Source of the DNA: Tenacibaculum sp.
Lineage (GTDB): Bacteria; Bacteroidota; Bacteroidia; Flavobacteriales; Flavobacteriaceae
Direction: 5' to 3'
DNA length: 37,851 nucleotides
Assembly: GCA_020631475.1 (NCBI GenBank)
Contig: JAHDHE010000012.1
Span: 1 to 37,851 of the forward strand
Under the pieces are notes generated by a model. That model did no database searches, was not told the origin of the DNA, and saw only the letters and a list, made by a program, of their open reading frames with translations. Shown one piece after another: positions 27,649 to 35,233 of the stretch; positions within the stretch are counted from its first letter, which is position 1; every line of letters begins with the position of its first letter. The translations under genes and the position numbers were made by a program.

Positions 27649-27993
27649 ATGGAAGACATTAAAAAAATATATTCTAATGATATTGGTATTTCTTTCGAAT
27701 GGAAGGACTCAAACTCAAAACTTACACAAATTATTTTTAGAGACACTGGTTTTCATTTAAAAGAAACTGAAATAGAAGAGTTTTTAAAAAAGATTGGTGA
27801 TTCTAAAGAACAAAAAAACTGCGCTACTTGTAGTAGAGGTAATAATTGTAAATCAATTTTACTACAAACACCATCTAGTAAAGTAAGTATGGCGGTTTCT
27901 AAAATAGAATTAGGGCAAATAGACGATTTAATAAAAGGCACTTTATTTCAGATAAGACTTAATAACTATTTAGAAAATTTATGTAAAAATTAA
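27649..27993 (+). CDS. Small conserved-looking protein with a Cys cluster, unknown function
   Basis: A 114-residue cytoplasmic protein, no signal peptide. The centre has CATCSRGNNCKS (Cys-x2-Cys-x6-Cys) and there is one more Cys near the C-terminus (LENLCKN), enough for a metal or Fe-S site. The rest is predicted to mix strands and helices. It has its own promoter overlapped by an operator-like inverted repeat with iron-box-like half-sites, so a link to metal supply is possible. The name of the family is not recognised with confidence. Confidence 0.75.
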   Translation: MEDIKKIYSNDIGISFEWKDSNSKLTQIIFRDTGFHLKETEIEEFLKKIGDSKEQKNCATCSRGNNCKSILLQTPSSKVSMAVSKIELGQIDDLIKGTLFQIRLNNYLENLCKN

Positions 27994-28022
27994 AAGAGCT
28001 TGCAAATTTTGCAAGCTCTTTT
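27992..28022. terminator. Bidirectional terminator between convergent genes
   Basis: 15-bp arms AAAAGAGCTTGCAAA (27992-28006) and its reverse complement (28008-28022) pair perfectly around one base. It lies between the stop codons of the Cys-cluster gene and the nuclease gene. Confidence 0.9.
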
Positions 28023-28027
28023 AGTTT

Positions 28028-29071
28028 TTATTTCTCTTTAATTATATACATATAAACTGGATAGTGATCACTGTATCCTCCAGTATATTTACCCCAAGAG
28101 AAACTTCTAAAAGGATATCCTTTATAACGCCCTTTCTTTTGAGTTAAAAAACGTTTATTAAATATTCCTGATTTAAACATTTTAAATGAAGAGAAATCTT
28201 TTTCTCCTTTATCTAATAACGGAGAACTAATTAAAATTTGATCAAATAAGTTAATATTATCTCTATACCCTAAAGTATTAAATCCACGTCGAAACATATC
28301 TTCAAAAGGATTATAAATATCTCCTTCTTTTACATTTTTCTTTTTAGTTTTTGTTTTTAATACAGTTTTAAAACTCGAATTAATAGGGTCGTCATTAAAA
28401 TCTCCCATAATAAGCACCTTAGGATTCGGATCATTTTCTTTAATTTTCTCTATTATTTGAGTCACTTTATAAGCTGCTTTTTCACGTAAAGGTCTACTTT
28501 TAGCTTCCCCACCTCTACGAGATGGCCAGTGATTTACAATTACATGCACTAATTCGTCATCTAAATACCCTGAAACCCATAAAATATCACGTGTATAAAT
28601 CTTTTTATTGTTTGAATAAATGTTAGGGTTAAACGCTTCGAAATGTATCGGTTTAAAATATCTTTTTTGATATAATAAAGCTACATCTATCCCTCTTTTA
28701 TCAGGAGAATCAAAATGAATAATACCGTAATGTTTCTTCTTTAGTTTATCTGTAGCAACTAAATCTTCTAATACTTTTTTATTCTCTATTTCTACAACCC
28801 CTAAAAGAGCAGGACTAGTTTTTGCTTTATCGGCTCCTAACTGACTAATTACATCAGATAATTTTTCTAATTTGTCTCTATACACTTTCTCTCTACCACT
28901 TTTCATTTCCATGATAGGGCTCTTTTCATCTTCTTTTTCTATATCATTTACAGTGTCAAAAAGGTTTTCTAAATTATAAAAACCAACTGTTCTAATTTTA
29001 TATTGTTTTTGTTGAGCAAATGATGATAATGCAACAAAAAACACAATTAAAAGGGATACTATTTTTTTCAT
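28028..29071 (-). CDS. Secreted endonuclease/exonuclease/phosphatase (EEP) family nuclease
   Basis: A 347-residue protein with a Sec signal peptide (MKKIVSLLIVFFVALSSFAQ). EEP motifs in order: FYNLENLFD (Asn33), VVEIEN (Glu94), RGIDVALLY (126-134), VNHWPSRRGG (His181), MGDFNDDP (Asp224, Asn226) and GYSDHYPV (Asp335, His336). All catalytic positions are present. The FYNLENLFD...VNHWPSR pattern is that of extracellular Mg-dependent DNases/RNases and related phosphodiesterases. A longer frame from 29092 exists, but its start overlaps the -7 element and precedes the signal peptide by seven residues, so the ATG at 29071 is used. It is divergent from a TonB receptor and a DUF5689/lamin-tail lipoprotein, suggesting a shared job in extracellular nucleic acid use. 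Confidence 0.9.
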   Translation of the reverse strand: MKKIVSLLIVFFVALSSFAQQKQYKIRTVGFYNLENLFDTVNDIEKEDEKSPIMEMKSGREKVYRDKLEKLSDVISQLGADKAKTSPALLGVVEIENKKVLEDLVATDKLKKKHYGIIHFDSPDKRGIDVALLYQKRYFKPIHFEAFNPNIYSNNKKIYTRDILWVSGYLDDELVHVIVNHWPSRRGGEAKSRPLREKAAYKVTQIIEKIKENDPNPKVLIMGDFNDDPINSSFKTVLKTKTKKKNVKEGDIYNPFEDMFRRGFNTLGYRDNINLFDQILISSPLLDKGEKDFSSFKMFKSGIFNKRFLTQKKGRYKGYPFRSFSWGKYTGGYSDHYPVYMYIIKEK

Positions 29072-29089
29072 TTGATAAAATTTATGCGG

Positions 29090-29097
29090 CAAAAATA
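29090..29097 (-). promoter_or_regulatory. Candidate -7 element of the nuclease gene
   Basis: Minus strand reads TATTTTTG (TAnnTTTG), 18 bp before the ATG at 29071. A TTTTTG lies upstream but the spacing (about 15 bp) is short for a -33 element. Confidence 0.45.
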
Positions 29098-29148
29098 AAA
29101 CAAAATTTAAGCCAAAAAGCTATTGTTCGTAAAAACACCCTATTTGAT

Positions 29149-29165
29149 AATGTTAATTTAACATT
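29149..29165. promoter_or_regulatory. Palindrome in the nuclease/TonB-receptor divergent region
   Basis: AATGTTAA (29149-29156) and TTAACATT (29158-29165) are perfect arms around one T. It lies about 20 bp before the receptor's -7 element and about 51 bp before that of the nuclease. It contains TTAACA in both orientations, the hexamer seen as direct repeats at the two candidate Pho boxes. Confidence 0.45.
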
Positions 29166-29184
29166 AAAGCAATTTAAAATTTAT

Positions 29185-29192
29185 TAATTTTG
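29185..29192 (+). promoter_or_regulatory. -7 element of the 29261 TonB receptor gene
   Basis: TAATTTTG, an exact TAnnTTTG match, followed by CA as in other promoters of this window. It is 68 bp before the ATG; no TTTG at -33 was found. Confidence 0.55.
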
Positions 29193-29260
29193 CAACCCTT
29201 TTCTCTGTAATGTTTTGAGACTAAGGATTAACCAATTAAATATTTTATAAACAATCATTT

Positions 29261-32026
29261 ATGAGAAATTTTACATTAACAATGTTAGTAATGCTTTTTA
29301 GTATAGTTACTATAACGGCACAAAACGTTGTAAAAGGAATTGTAATTAACAGTGATTCTGAGGAGCCTCTTCAAGGTGTTTCAGTTAGCGTAAAAGATAT
29401 CAATAGCATTACAGATGTTAATGGGGTTTTTACACTAAACGGTTTAAACAACGGAAAACATGTTTTAACCGTAGCTATAACAGGATTTGAAACTCAGAAT
29501 TTTCCAATTAACTTAACTGGAGAAACAATAGACTTAGGGTCTATATTAATGTATGAAGATATTTCTGAAGATCAAGACTTAAGCACAATCACTATTACTG
29601 ATGATGAATTAAGTGACGATGCTAGTTCTGCAGATAATATTTCTGGACTTTTACAAGCTTCACGAGATGTATATTTACGTACAGCTGCTTTTGACTGGAG
29701 TTCTTCTTTTTACAGAATAAAAGGTTTAGATTCTGAAAACGGAAAAGTATTGATTAATGGAGTTGAAATGAATAAACTTTACAACGGTCGTCCGCAATGG
29801 AGTAACTGGGGTGGTTTAAACGATGTATTAAGAAATCAAGAATTTAGTAATGGTTTAGCTCCTTCTAATTATACTTTTGGTGGAGTGTTAGGATCTACTA
29901 ATATTAACACTCGTGCTTCTGAATACAGAGAAGGTGGTAGAGTTAATTATGCCTCTTCTAACAGAAGTTATTCTCATAGAGTAATGGCAATGTATGCTTC
30001 TGGATTAATGGAAAATGGTTGGGCTATTACTGCAGCAGGTAGTAAAAGATATGCTGAAGAAGGCTTTACAGATGGTACTTCATATAACGCACACTCAATA
30101 TTTGTTTCTATAGAAAAACAAATTAATAAAAATCATAGTTTAAACTTTACTGCAATTCAAGCTCAAAACAATAGAGGTAAAGCATCAGCGAATACTGATC
30201 AAATTTATGATATAAAAGGTATTAAATACAATCCATATTGGGGATATCAAAATGGAAAAATCAGAAACTCACGTATAAAAAGAGTTAATGAACCAATTTT
30301 AATGTTAAATCATTACTGGAATATTGGAGACAAAACTACATTAAATACAGGTGTGGCTTATCAATTTGGTGAAATAGGAAATAGCCGTATCGATTTTAAT
30401 GGTGGTAACGATCCTAGCCCTACTTATTATCAAAATTTACCAAACTATTTCTTAAATAGCCCTAGAGACCCTAACAATCCTAGTAGTTTTGATTATGCAG
30501 ATGCTTATAAAGCGTTAACAAATTTTAAAAACAATGGACAATTAAATTGGGCAGATTTATATGCAGGTAATGAAATTGATCGTAACAATGCTCGATTTGC
30601 ATTATACGAAGATCGTAACGATGATAGACAATTGACGGTTAATACTATTTTAAATACTGAATTAACAGACAATATTTCATTAACAGGTAGTTTAGAGTAC
30701 AGAAAATTAGATTCAGAAAACTTTGCTAGTGTTTTAGATTTATTTGGAGCTACTGGTTATTTAGATATCAATAGATTTGGAACTCAAGGTGCTGATGACT
30801 ACCAAAATGATTTATTAAATCCTAACAGAGTAGTAAAAAAAGGTGATAGATTTAAATATAATTATAATTTAGCTTCTCAAGTATATGGTGGTTTTGCACA
30901 ATTCCAGTTTAAATATAATAAGGTAGACTTTTATGTAGCTGGTTCTGCTCATAATACATCACACCAAAGAGATGGATTATATAAAAACGGAATATTTTCT
31001 GGAAACTCTTCTAGTCCAAACGCAACAACTTCTTTTGGTAAATCAAAAAAATTAGATTTTTTTGGTTTTGGAGCTAAAGGTGGATTGACTTATAAAATTT
31101 CTGGACGTCACTTATTAGATTTTAATGGTGGATACATTAGTAAAGCACCTTCTATTCGTAATTCTTTTGCAAACTCAAGAGCAAACAATTTAACTGTTGC
31201 CGAAGTAAGCAGCTTAGAAAACGAAAAGATCATGTCGTTTGATGCTAGTTATATTTTAAGAACTCCGTTCGTTACAGGTAGATTAACTGGTTACTATACA
31301 GGTGTACAAGACGCAACAGATATCGCATTTTTCTTTATTAGTGGTAATAACTTATTTATTCAAGAAGTTGTAACAGGTATCGACAAAAAACATATTGGAG
31401 CTGAATTAGGTATTGAAGCACAAGTTTTATCTACTTTAAAATTAAGAGCTGCTGCGAATTATGGTCAATATACATACGACAATAATCCAAATGTTACAAT
31501 AGCTTCTGAGGTAGGAATTAAAGATTATGGTCAAGCAAATCTTAAAGATTATAAAGTAGCTTCAGGACCACAAAAAGCATATTCTTTTGGTTTTGAATAT
31601 AGAGATCCAGAATATTGGTTTGTTGGAGTTACAGGTAATTATTTAGATGATGCATACATTGATCCTTCTCCTATTAAGAGAACAAACAACTTTACTATAG
31701 ACCCAAATACAAATACTACTTTTACAGATTTTGACCCAGCGGTATCAAGAAGATTATTAGCTCAAGAAGAGTTTGGTGGTTACTTTACATTAAATGCTAT
31801 TGGAGGTAAAACTTGGAAAGTTGGTAAAAATAAGTATATTGGGTTCTTTGCTAGTGTAAGTAATATACTAAACGAAGAATACAAAACAGGTGGTTACGAA
31901 CAAGGTAGAACTGCAAATTATCAATTAGAAAGAGATGACCATGCAGCTGGAAACCCTAATTTCGGAAGTAATTATTGGTATGGTAGAGGAGCAACATATT
32001 TCTTAAATGTAAATTATAGATTCTAA
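29261..32026 (+). CDS. TonB-dependent receptor of the nuclease locus
   Basis: A 921-residue outer-membrane receptor. The signal peptide ends near residue 21 (VTITAQ), and a carboxypeptidase-regulatory-like domain covers about 24-100. An acidic linker (EDISEDQDL...DDELSDDASS) comes before a plug that includes FYRIKGLDSENGKVLINGVE at about 148-167 and FGGVLGSTNINTRASEY near 206-222. The barrel runs to the C-terminal aromatic NYRF. The plug differs from classic siderophore receptors and belongs to a Bacteroidota type often partnered with a lipoprotein. The next gene, 13 bp downstream, is such a lipoprotein, and a secreted nuclease is divergent. Uptake of nucleic acid fragments or phosphate esters is inferred from this context. 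Confidence 0.88.
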   Translation: MRNFTLTMLVMLFSIVTITAQNVVKGIVINSDSEEPLQGVSVSVKDINSITDVNGVFTLNGLNNGKHVLTVAITGFETQNFPINLTGETIDLGSILMYEDISEDQDLSTITITDDELSDDASSADNISGLLQASRDVYLRTAAFDWSSSFYRIKGLDSENGKVLINGVEMNKLYNGRPQWSNWGGLNDVLRNQEFSNGLAPSNYTFGGVLGSTNINTRASEYREGGRVNYASSNRSYSHRVMAMYASGLMENGWAITAAGSKRYAEEGFTDGTSYNAHSIFVSIEKQINKNHSLNFTAIQAQNNRGKASANTDQIYDIKGIKYNPYWGYQNGKIRNSRIKRVNEPILMLNHYWNIGDKTTLNTGVAYQFGEIGNSRIDFNGGNDPSPTYYQNLPNYFLNSPRDPNNPSSFDYADAYKALTNFKNNGQLNWADLYAGNEIDRNNARFALYEDRNDDRQLTVNTILNTELTDNISLTGSLEYRKLDSENFASVLDLFGATGYLDINRFGTQGADDYQNDLLNPNRVVKKGDRFKYNYNLASQVYGGFAQFQFKYNKVDFYVAGSAHNTSHQRDGLYKNGIFSGNSSSPNATTSFGKSKKLDFFGFGAKGGLTYKISGRHLLDFNGGYISKAPSIRNSFANSRANNLTVAEVSSLENEKIMSFDASYILRTPFVTGRLTGYYTGVQDATDIAFFFISGNNLFIQEVVTGIDKKHIGAELGIEAQVLSTLKLRAAANYGQYTYDNNPNVTIASEVGIKDYGQANLKDYKVASGPQKAYSFGFEYRDPEYWFVGVTGNYLDDAYIDPSPIKRTNNFTIDPNTNTTFTDFDPAVSRRLLAQEEFGGYFTLNAIGGKTWKVGKNKYIGFFASVSNILNEEYKTGGYEQGRTANYQLERDDHAAGNPNFGSNYWYGRGATYFLNVNYRF

Positions 32027-32039
32027 AAACACAATTAAA

Positions 32040-34010
32040 ATGAAAACAATAAGCATATTTAAATACGTAGCAATACTTTTTATTGCATTATCTTTTTCTT
32101 CTTGTGTAGAGGATAACGATTTTACAATTCCTAATACAGGAGAAGATAAAAATTACGCAAACTTAAAATCGTTAAGTGAAATTGCAGCACTATATAGCAA
32201 TCGAATTGTAGATATTAATGAAGATATTACTACATCTGGTTATGTTATATCAGACGACAGAGAACGTAACTTTTACAAGACAGTTATCATTCAAGATAAA
32301 CCAGAAAATCCAACAATAGGTTTTGAAATTAAAATAAACGAAACAAATCTTGGAGCAGATTATGGTGTTGGTAGAAAAATATATATCAACTTAAAAAACC
32401 TTTCAATAGGAAAAGACTTTAGAACTCAATCTTTTCAAATTGGAGTAAGAGGAGGTAGTAGAATGTATTCTATTAGCGAAAATAATTATAAGAAACACAT
32501 CGAACGATCTTCTGAAATAGTAAATATTACTCCTACTGTTTTAAAAACAAATGAATTAACAAATGCTCACGTTAATACATTAGTTAAATTAAACGACTTG
32601 CAATCAGACACTATGGGATCTACTTATACTGATCCTAATAGTACTAGAGATGCTAACAGATATTTTTTAAGCTGTAATACTTTTGAGAAAATAATATTAA
32701 GAACTAGTGGTTTTTCTAACTTTAAAGCATTTCCTATTCCAGATAAAAAAGGAAGTATAACTGCTATATTAAACAAATACAATAGTTCTTTCCAATTAAA
32801 AATTAGAGACACTAAAGATGTAAATCTTACTCAAGATTATGGATGTTTTAATAATCCAACCGCTGCTACTTTAGCAGAAATTAAAGCGTTATATAATGGA
32901 GGTAACACAAGAATTCTTCAAGGATCAAAAATTAAAGTAACAATTACTTCTGATCTTGCTAAAGGTAACATTTCAAATAGAAATGCTTTTGCTCAAGAAG
33001 GAACAACTGGTATTGCTTTACGTTTTAGTGATACTTATAATTTAAACTTAGGTGATGAAATAGAAATTGCTGTAGGAGGTTTAGTATTAAGTAAATACAA
33101 CGGATTATTACAATTAAACTTAGCTACTTCAGACATTATTAACACAACCGCTGGTACTTTACCAACGCCAGAAGTAATTACTTTTGCACAAGCTTTAACT
33201 GGAGATTACGAAAGTAGATTAGTTAAAATTGAAGGTGTTCAGTTTAAAGACATTACAAAAAAATATCTTGGAGCAAACACTTTAACATCAGATTGTACTA
33301 ACGAATTAAAAGTAGTTTCGGTAAGCTCTAACGCCTCATTTAAAGACAACCAAGTAAGCACTAAAAAAGGGACTATTACTGGTGTAATGAGCAACTCTAA
33401 TGGTGCTCAAATTTATATTAGAGATGAAGCTGATGTTAATTTCACTGAAGCTTATGCTTGTACTTCTACTGGAGGTGGAGGTAGCTCAAACACTCTTTTC
33501 TTCTCAGAATTAGCTGATCCTAATAATCTTTATAAAGCTAGATTTATCGAAATTTACAACCCGACTTCTGCTAGTATTGATTTAACTGGATGGAAACTTA
33601 AAAGATATACTAACGGAAACACTTCTAGTAGCACATTAGATTTAACTGGAAGCACAATTACTGCAGGACAAGCATTTGTTATTGCTGCTTATGCAAGTGA
33701 TTTTCAAAGCATTTACGGTTTTGCAGCTGATTTAGCTGGAGGAAGTATTGTCAATTCTAATGGTGATGATAATTTTGAATTAGTTGATGCCAGTGGTACT
33801 GTCATTGATACTTTCGGTGTACCTGGAGAAGACGGAACTGGAACAAATCATGAATTTGAAGACGGTAGAGCATATCGTAAATCTTCAGTAACAACAGGAA
33901 ACGCGACATATACATTTGCTGAATGGGATGTTTGGAATGATTCAGGAAATGCAGGAACAACAAATGCTCCTCAAAATGCCCCTGGTAATTTCACACCTGG
34001 AGTAAGATAA
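32040..34010 (+). CDS. Lipoprotein with two DUF5689 repeats and a lamin-tail domain
   Basis: A 656-residue surface-type lipoprotein; the signal ends in SFSSC (Cys22). Residues about 38-272 form one DUF5689 unit (GYVISDDRERNFYKTVIIQD, then IRDTKDVNLTQDYGC) and about 274-472 a second, diverged copy (LAEIKALYNGGNTRI ... IYIRDEADVNFTEAYAC), an internal duplication. A Gly/Ser linker follows, then a lamin-tail domain at about 484-630 (FFSELADPNNLYKARFIEIY, TGWKLKRYTNG, FELVDASGTVIDTFG). DUF5689 is OB-fold-like. Lamin-tail plus OB-like domains are the non-catalytic parts of ExeM-type extracellular nucleases, whose catalytic EEP domain is encoded by the divergent gene here. It is 13 bp after the TonB receptor, so it is probably its substrate-binding partner. 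Confidence 0.87.
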   Translation: MKTISIFKYVAILFIALSFSSCVEDNDFTIPNTGEDKNYANLKSLSEIAALYSNRIVDINEDITTSGYVISDDRERNFYKTVIIQDKPENPTIGFEIKINETNLGADYGVGRKIYINLKNLSIGKDFRTQSFQIGVRGGSRMYSISENNYKKHIERSSEIVNITPTVLKTNELTNAHVNTLVKLNDLQSDTMGSTYTDPNSTRDANRYFLSCNTFEKIILRTSGFSNFKAFPIPDKKGSITAILNKYNSSFQLKIRDTKDVNLTQDYGCFNNPTAATLAEIKALYNGGNTRILQGSKIKVTITSDLAKGNISNRNAFAQEGTTGIALRFSDTYNLNLGDEIEIAVGGLVLSKYNGLLQLNLATSDIINTTAGTLPTPEVITFAQALTGDYESRLVKIEGVQFKDITKKYLGANTLTSDCTNELKVVSVSSNASFKDNQVSTKKGTITGVMSNSNGAQIYIRDEADVNFTEAYACTSTGGGGSSNTLFFSELADPNNLYKARFIEIYNPTSASIDLTGWKLKRYTNGNTSSSTLDLTGSTITAGQAFVIAAYASDFQSIYGFAADLAGGSIVNSNGDDNFELVDASGTVIDTFGVPGEDGTGTNHEFEDGRAYRKSSVTTGNATYTFAEWDVWNDSGNAGTTNAPQNAPGNFTPGVR

Positions 34011-34030
34011 TCTCATTACAATAAAATATC

Positions 34031-34060
34031 AAAAACCCAAGTTTTAAAACTTGGGTTTTT
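34031..34060 (+). terminator. Terminator after the DUF5689/lamin-tail gene
   Basis: A perfect palindrome with 15-bp arms (AAAAACCCAAGTTTT type) followed by more T, 20 bp after the stop codon. Confidence 0.9.
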
Positions 34061-34090
34061 TTGTGCATCTTTATATCGTAAATAGTAATT

Positions 34091-34975
34091 ATGTTTTCAA
34101 ACAAGAGGATAACAAGAGCTTTCAATCAAGCAAAAAAGCTTCCTTTAAATAAAGAATCAAAATACATTTTGTTTTCAGACTGTCATCGAGGAGATAATAG
34201 TTTTGCTGATGATTTTTCTCATAACCGAAAAATATTTCACCACGCTTTATCTCAATACTTTCAAAATGATTTTACGTATATAGAATTGGGGGATGGAGAT
34301 GAACTTTGGGAAAATAAATTCGTAAACATTTTTAATGCGAATAAAGATGTGTATTTGTTATTAAAAAAGTTTCACGAAAAAAACCGTTTACATTTCATTT
34401 GGGGAAATCATGATATGGATTATAAAAACCCTAAGAAAATTAAACAAAATCTACATTACTATTATGATACTGTTGATGGTAAAGAAAAAGAATTAATGAT
34501 TAACGTTTCATTTTCTGAAGCTATTCGATTAGAGCAAGAGGATTGCAAGTCAGTCTTTTTACTACATGGGCATCAAGCAGATTGGTTTAATTATATTTTT
34601 TGGCGTTTTAGCCGGTTTTTAGTTAAAATTTTATGGAGACCACTACAATTAATCGGAGTAAGTGACCCAACGAGTCCTGCACAAAATTTTAAAGAATTGA
34701 TTAAAGTTGAAAGCCGTCTCGAAAAATGGATTAAAAACAATAACAATCAAATGATTATTACTGGACACACACATCGTCCTCGTTTTCCTTCACCTAATGA
34801 ACTACCACATTTTAACGATGGTAGTTGTGTACACCCTCGTTGTATTACTGGTATTGAAATTGAAAAAAATCAAATAACACTTATCAAATGGCATGTAGTA
34901 ACAAATGAAAACGGAACCATGCAAATAGTAAGAGAAATACTTGAGGGACCAGAAAACATCTCTCAATACATTTAA
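34091..34975 (+). CDS. Calcineurin-like metallophosphoesterase
   Basis: A 294-residue cytoplasmic protein with all metal-site motifs: SDCHRGDN (Asp30, His32), LGDGDELWE (Asp68), WGNHDMD (Asn106, His107), LLHGHQADW (about 157-165) and TGHTHRPR (about 225-232). Together they fit a two-metal phosphoesterase. The SDCHRGDN and GD..ELWE forms recall LpxH-like UDP-diacylglucosamine hydrolases, but a true LpxH assignment is not certain and the middle region (DWFNYIFWRFSRF) suggests membrane or lipid contact. It lies between the nuclease locus and the phosphate porin; a role in phosphate release is possible but may be coincidental. Confidence 0.85.
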   Translation: MFSNKRITRAFNQAKKLPLNKESKYILFSDCHRGDNSFADDFSHNRKIFHHALSQYFQNDFTYIELGDGDELWENKFVNIFNANKDVYLLLKKFHEKNRLHFIWGNHDMDYKNPKKIKQNLHYYYDTVDGKEKELMINVSFSEAIRLEQEDCKSVFLLHGHQADWFNYIFWRFSRFLVKILWRPLQLIGVSDPTSPAQNFKELIKVESRLEKWIKNNNNQMIITGHTHRPRFPSPNELPHFNDGSCVHPRCITGIEIEKNQITLIKWHVVTNENGTMQIVREILEGPENISQYI

Positions 34976-35129
34976 ATTAACATTGGTAACTTTAAGTTAA
35001 ACTCATTATAACAGTTACATAAAATCTACTTAATGATTAGTTAAAAACCGTCTAATACATTTGATATATCTTAATTTAAGACCTTTAAGTCATTAGATAT
35101 ATTAGTTTTTGTCGACTTTATATTTGGCT
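34976..35129 (+). other. Non-coding stretch with promoter-like elements before a terminator
   Basis: No gene is seen. Two exact -7 matches face right: TACATTTG (35056-35063) and TATATTTG (35119-35126). The first could start a transcript of about 85-90 nt that ends at the terminator 35130-35157; an imperfect inverted repeat (ATATCT...AGATAT, about 35065-35100) lies inside. It may equally be just the long 3' untranslated region of the metallophosphoesterase gene. Confidence 0.35.
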
Positions 35130-35157
35130 AACTGCCTTTGGCCGAGGCAGTTTTTTT
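35130..35157 (+). terminator. Strong rho-independent terminator
   Basis: Arms AACTGCCT (35130-35137) and AGGCAGTT (35145-35152), loop TTGGCCG, then a T tract. It is the most G+C-rich hairpin in the window and lies 155 bp after the metallophosphoesterase stop. Confidence 0.85.
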
Positions 35158-35170
35158 ATTTAATGTCGGG

Positions 35171-35204
35171 TTAACCATAATTTAACATAAGTATTAGTTA
35201 TTTG
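35171..35204 (+). promoter_or_regulatory. Porin promoter with 11-bp-spaced TTAACA-like repeats (candidate Pho box)
   Basis: TTAACC (35171) and TTAACA (35182) are direct repeats 11 bp apart. TTTG of the -7 region (GTTATTTG, 35197-35204, followed by CAG) starts 19 bp after the start of the second repeat and 33 bp before the ATG. These distances equal those at the 8815 promoter. The -7 element lacks the usual TA, so an activator is probably needed. Binding by a PhoB/PhoP-type regulator is inferred. Confidence 0.55.
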
Positions 35205-35233
35205 CAGCGACAAAAACTAATAAACAACAACTA

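Noticed and set aside
29072..29092. Longer N-terminus for the nuclease
   Set aside because: The extra start overlaps the -7 element and the residues precede a normal signal peptide.
35106..35116. TTTTTGTCGAC, also present at 25422-25432
   Set aside because: Only two copies in different contexts; the second is not palindromic beyond GTCGAC. Probably chance.
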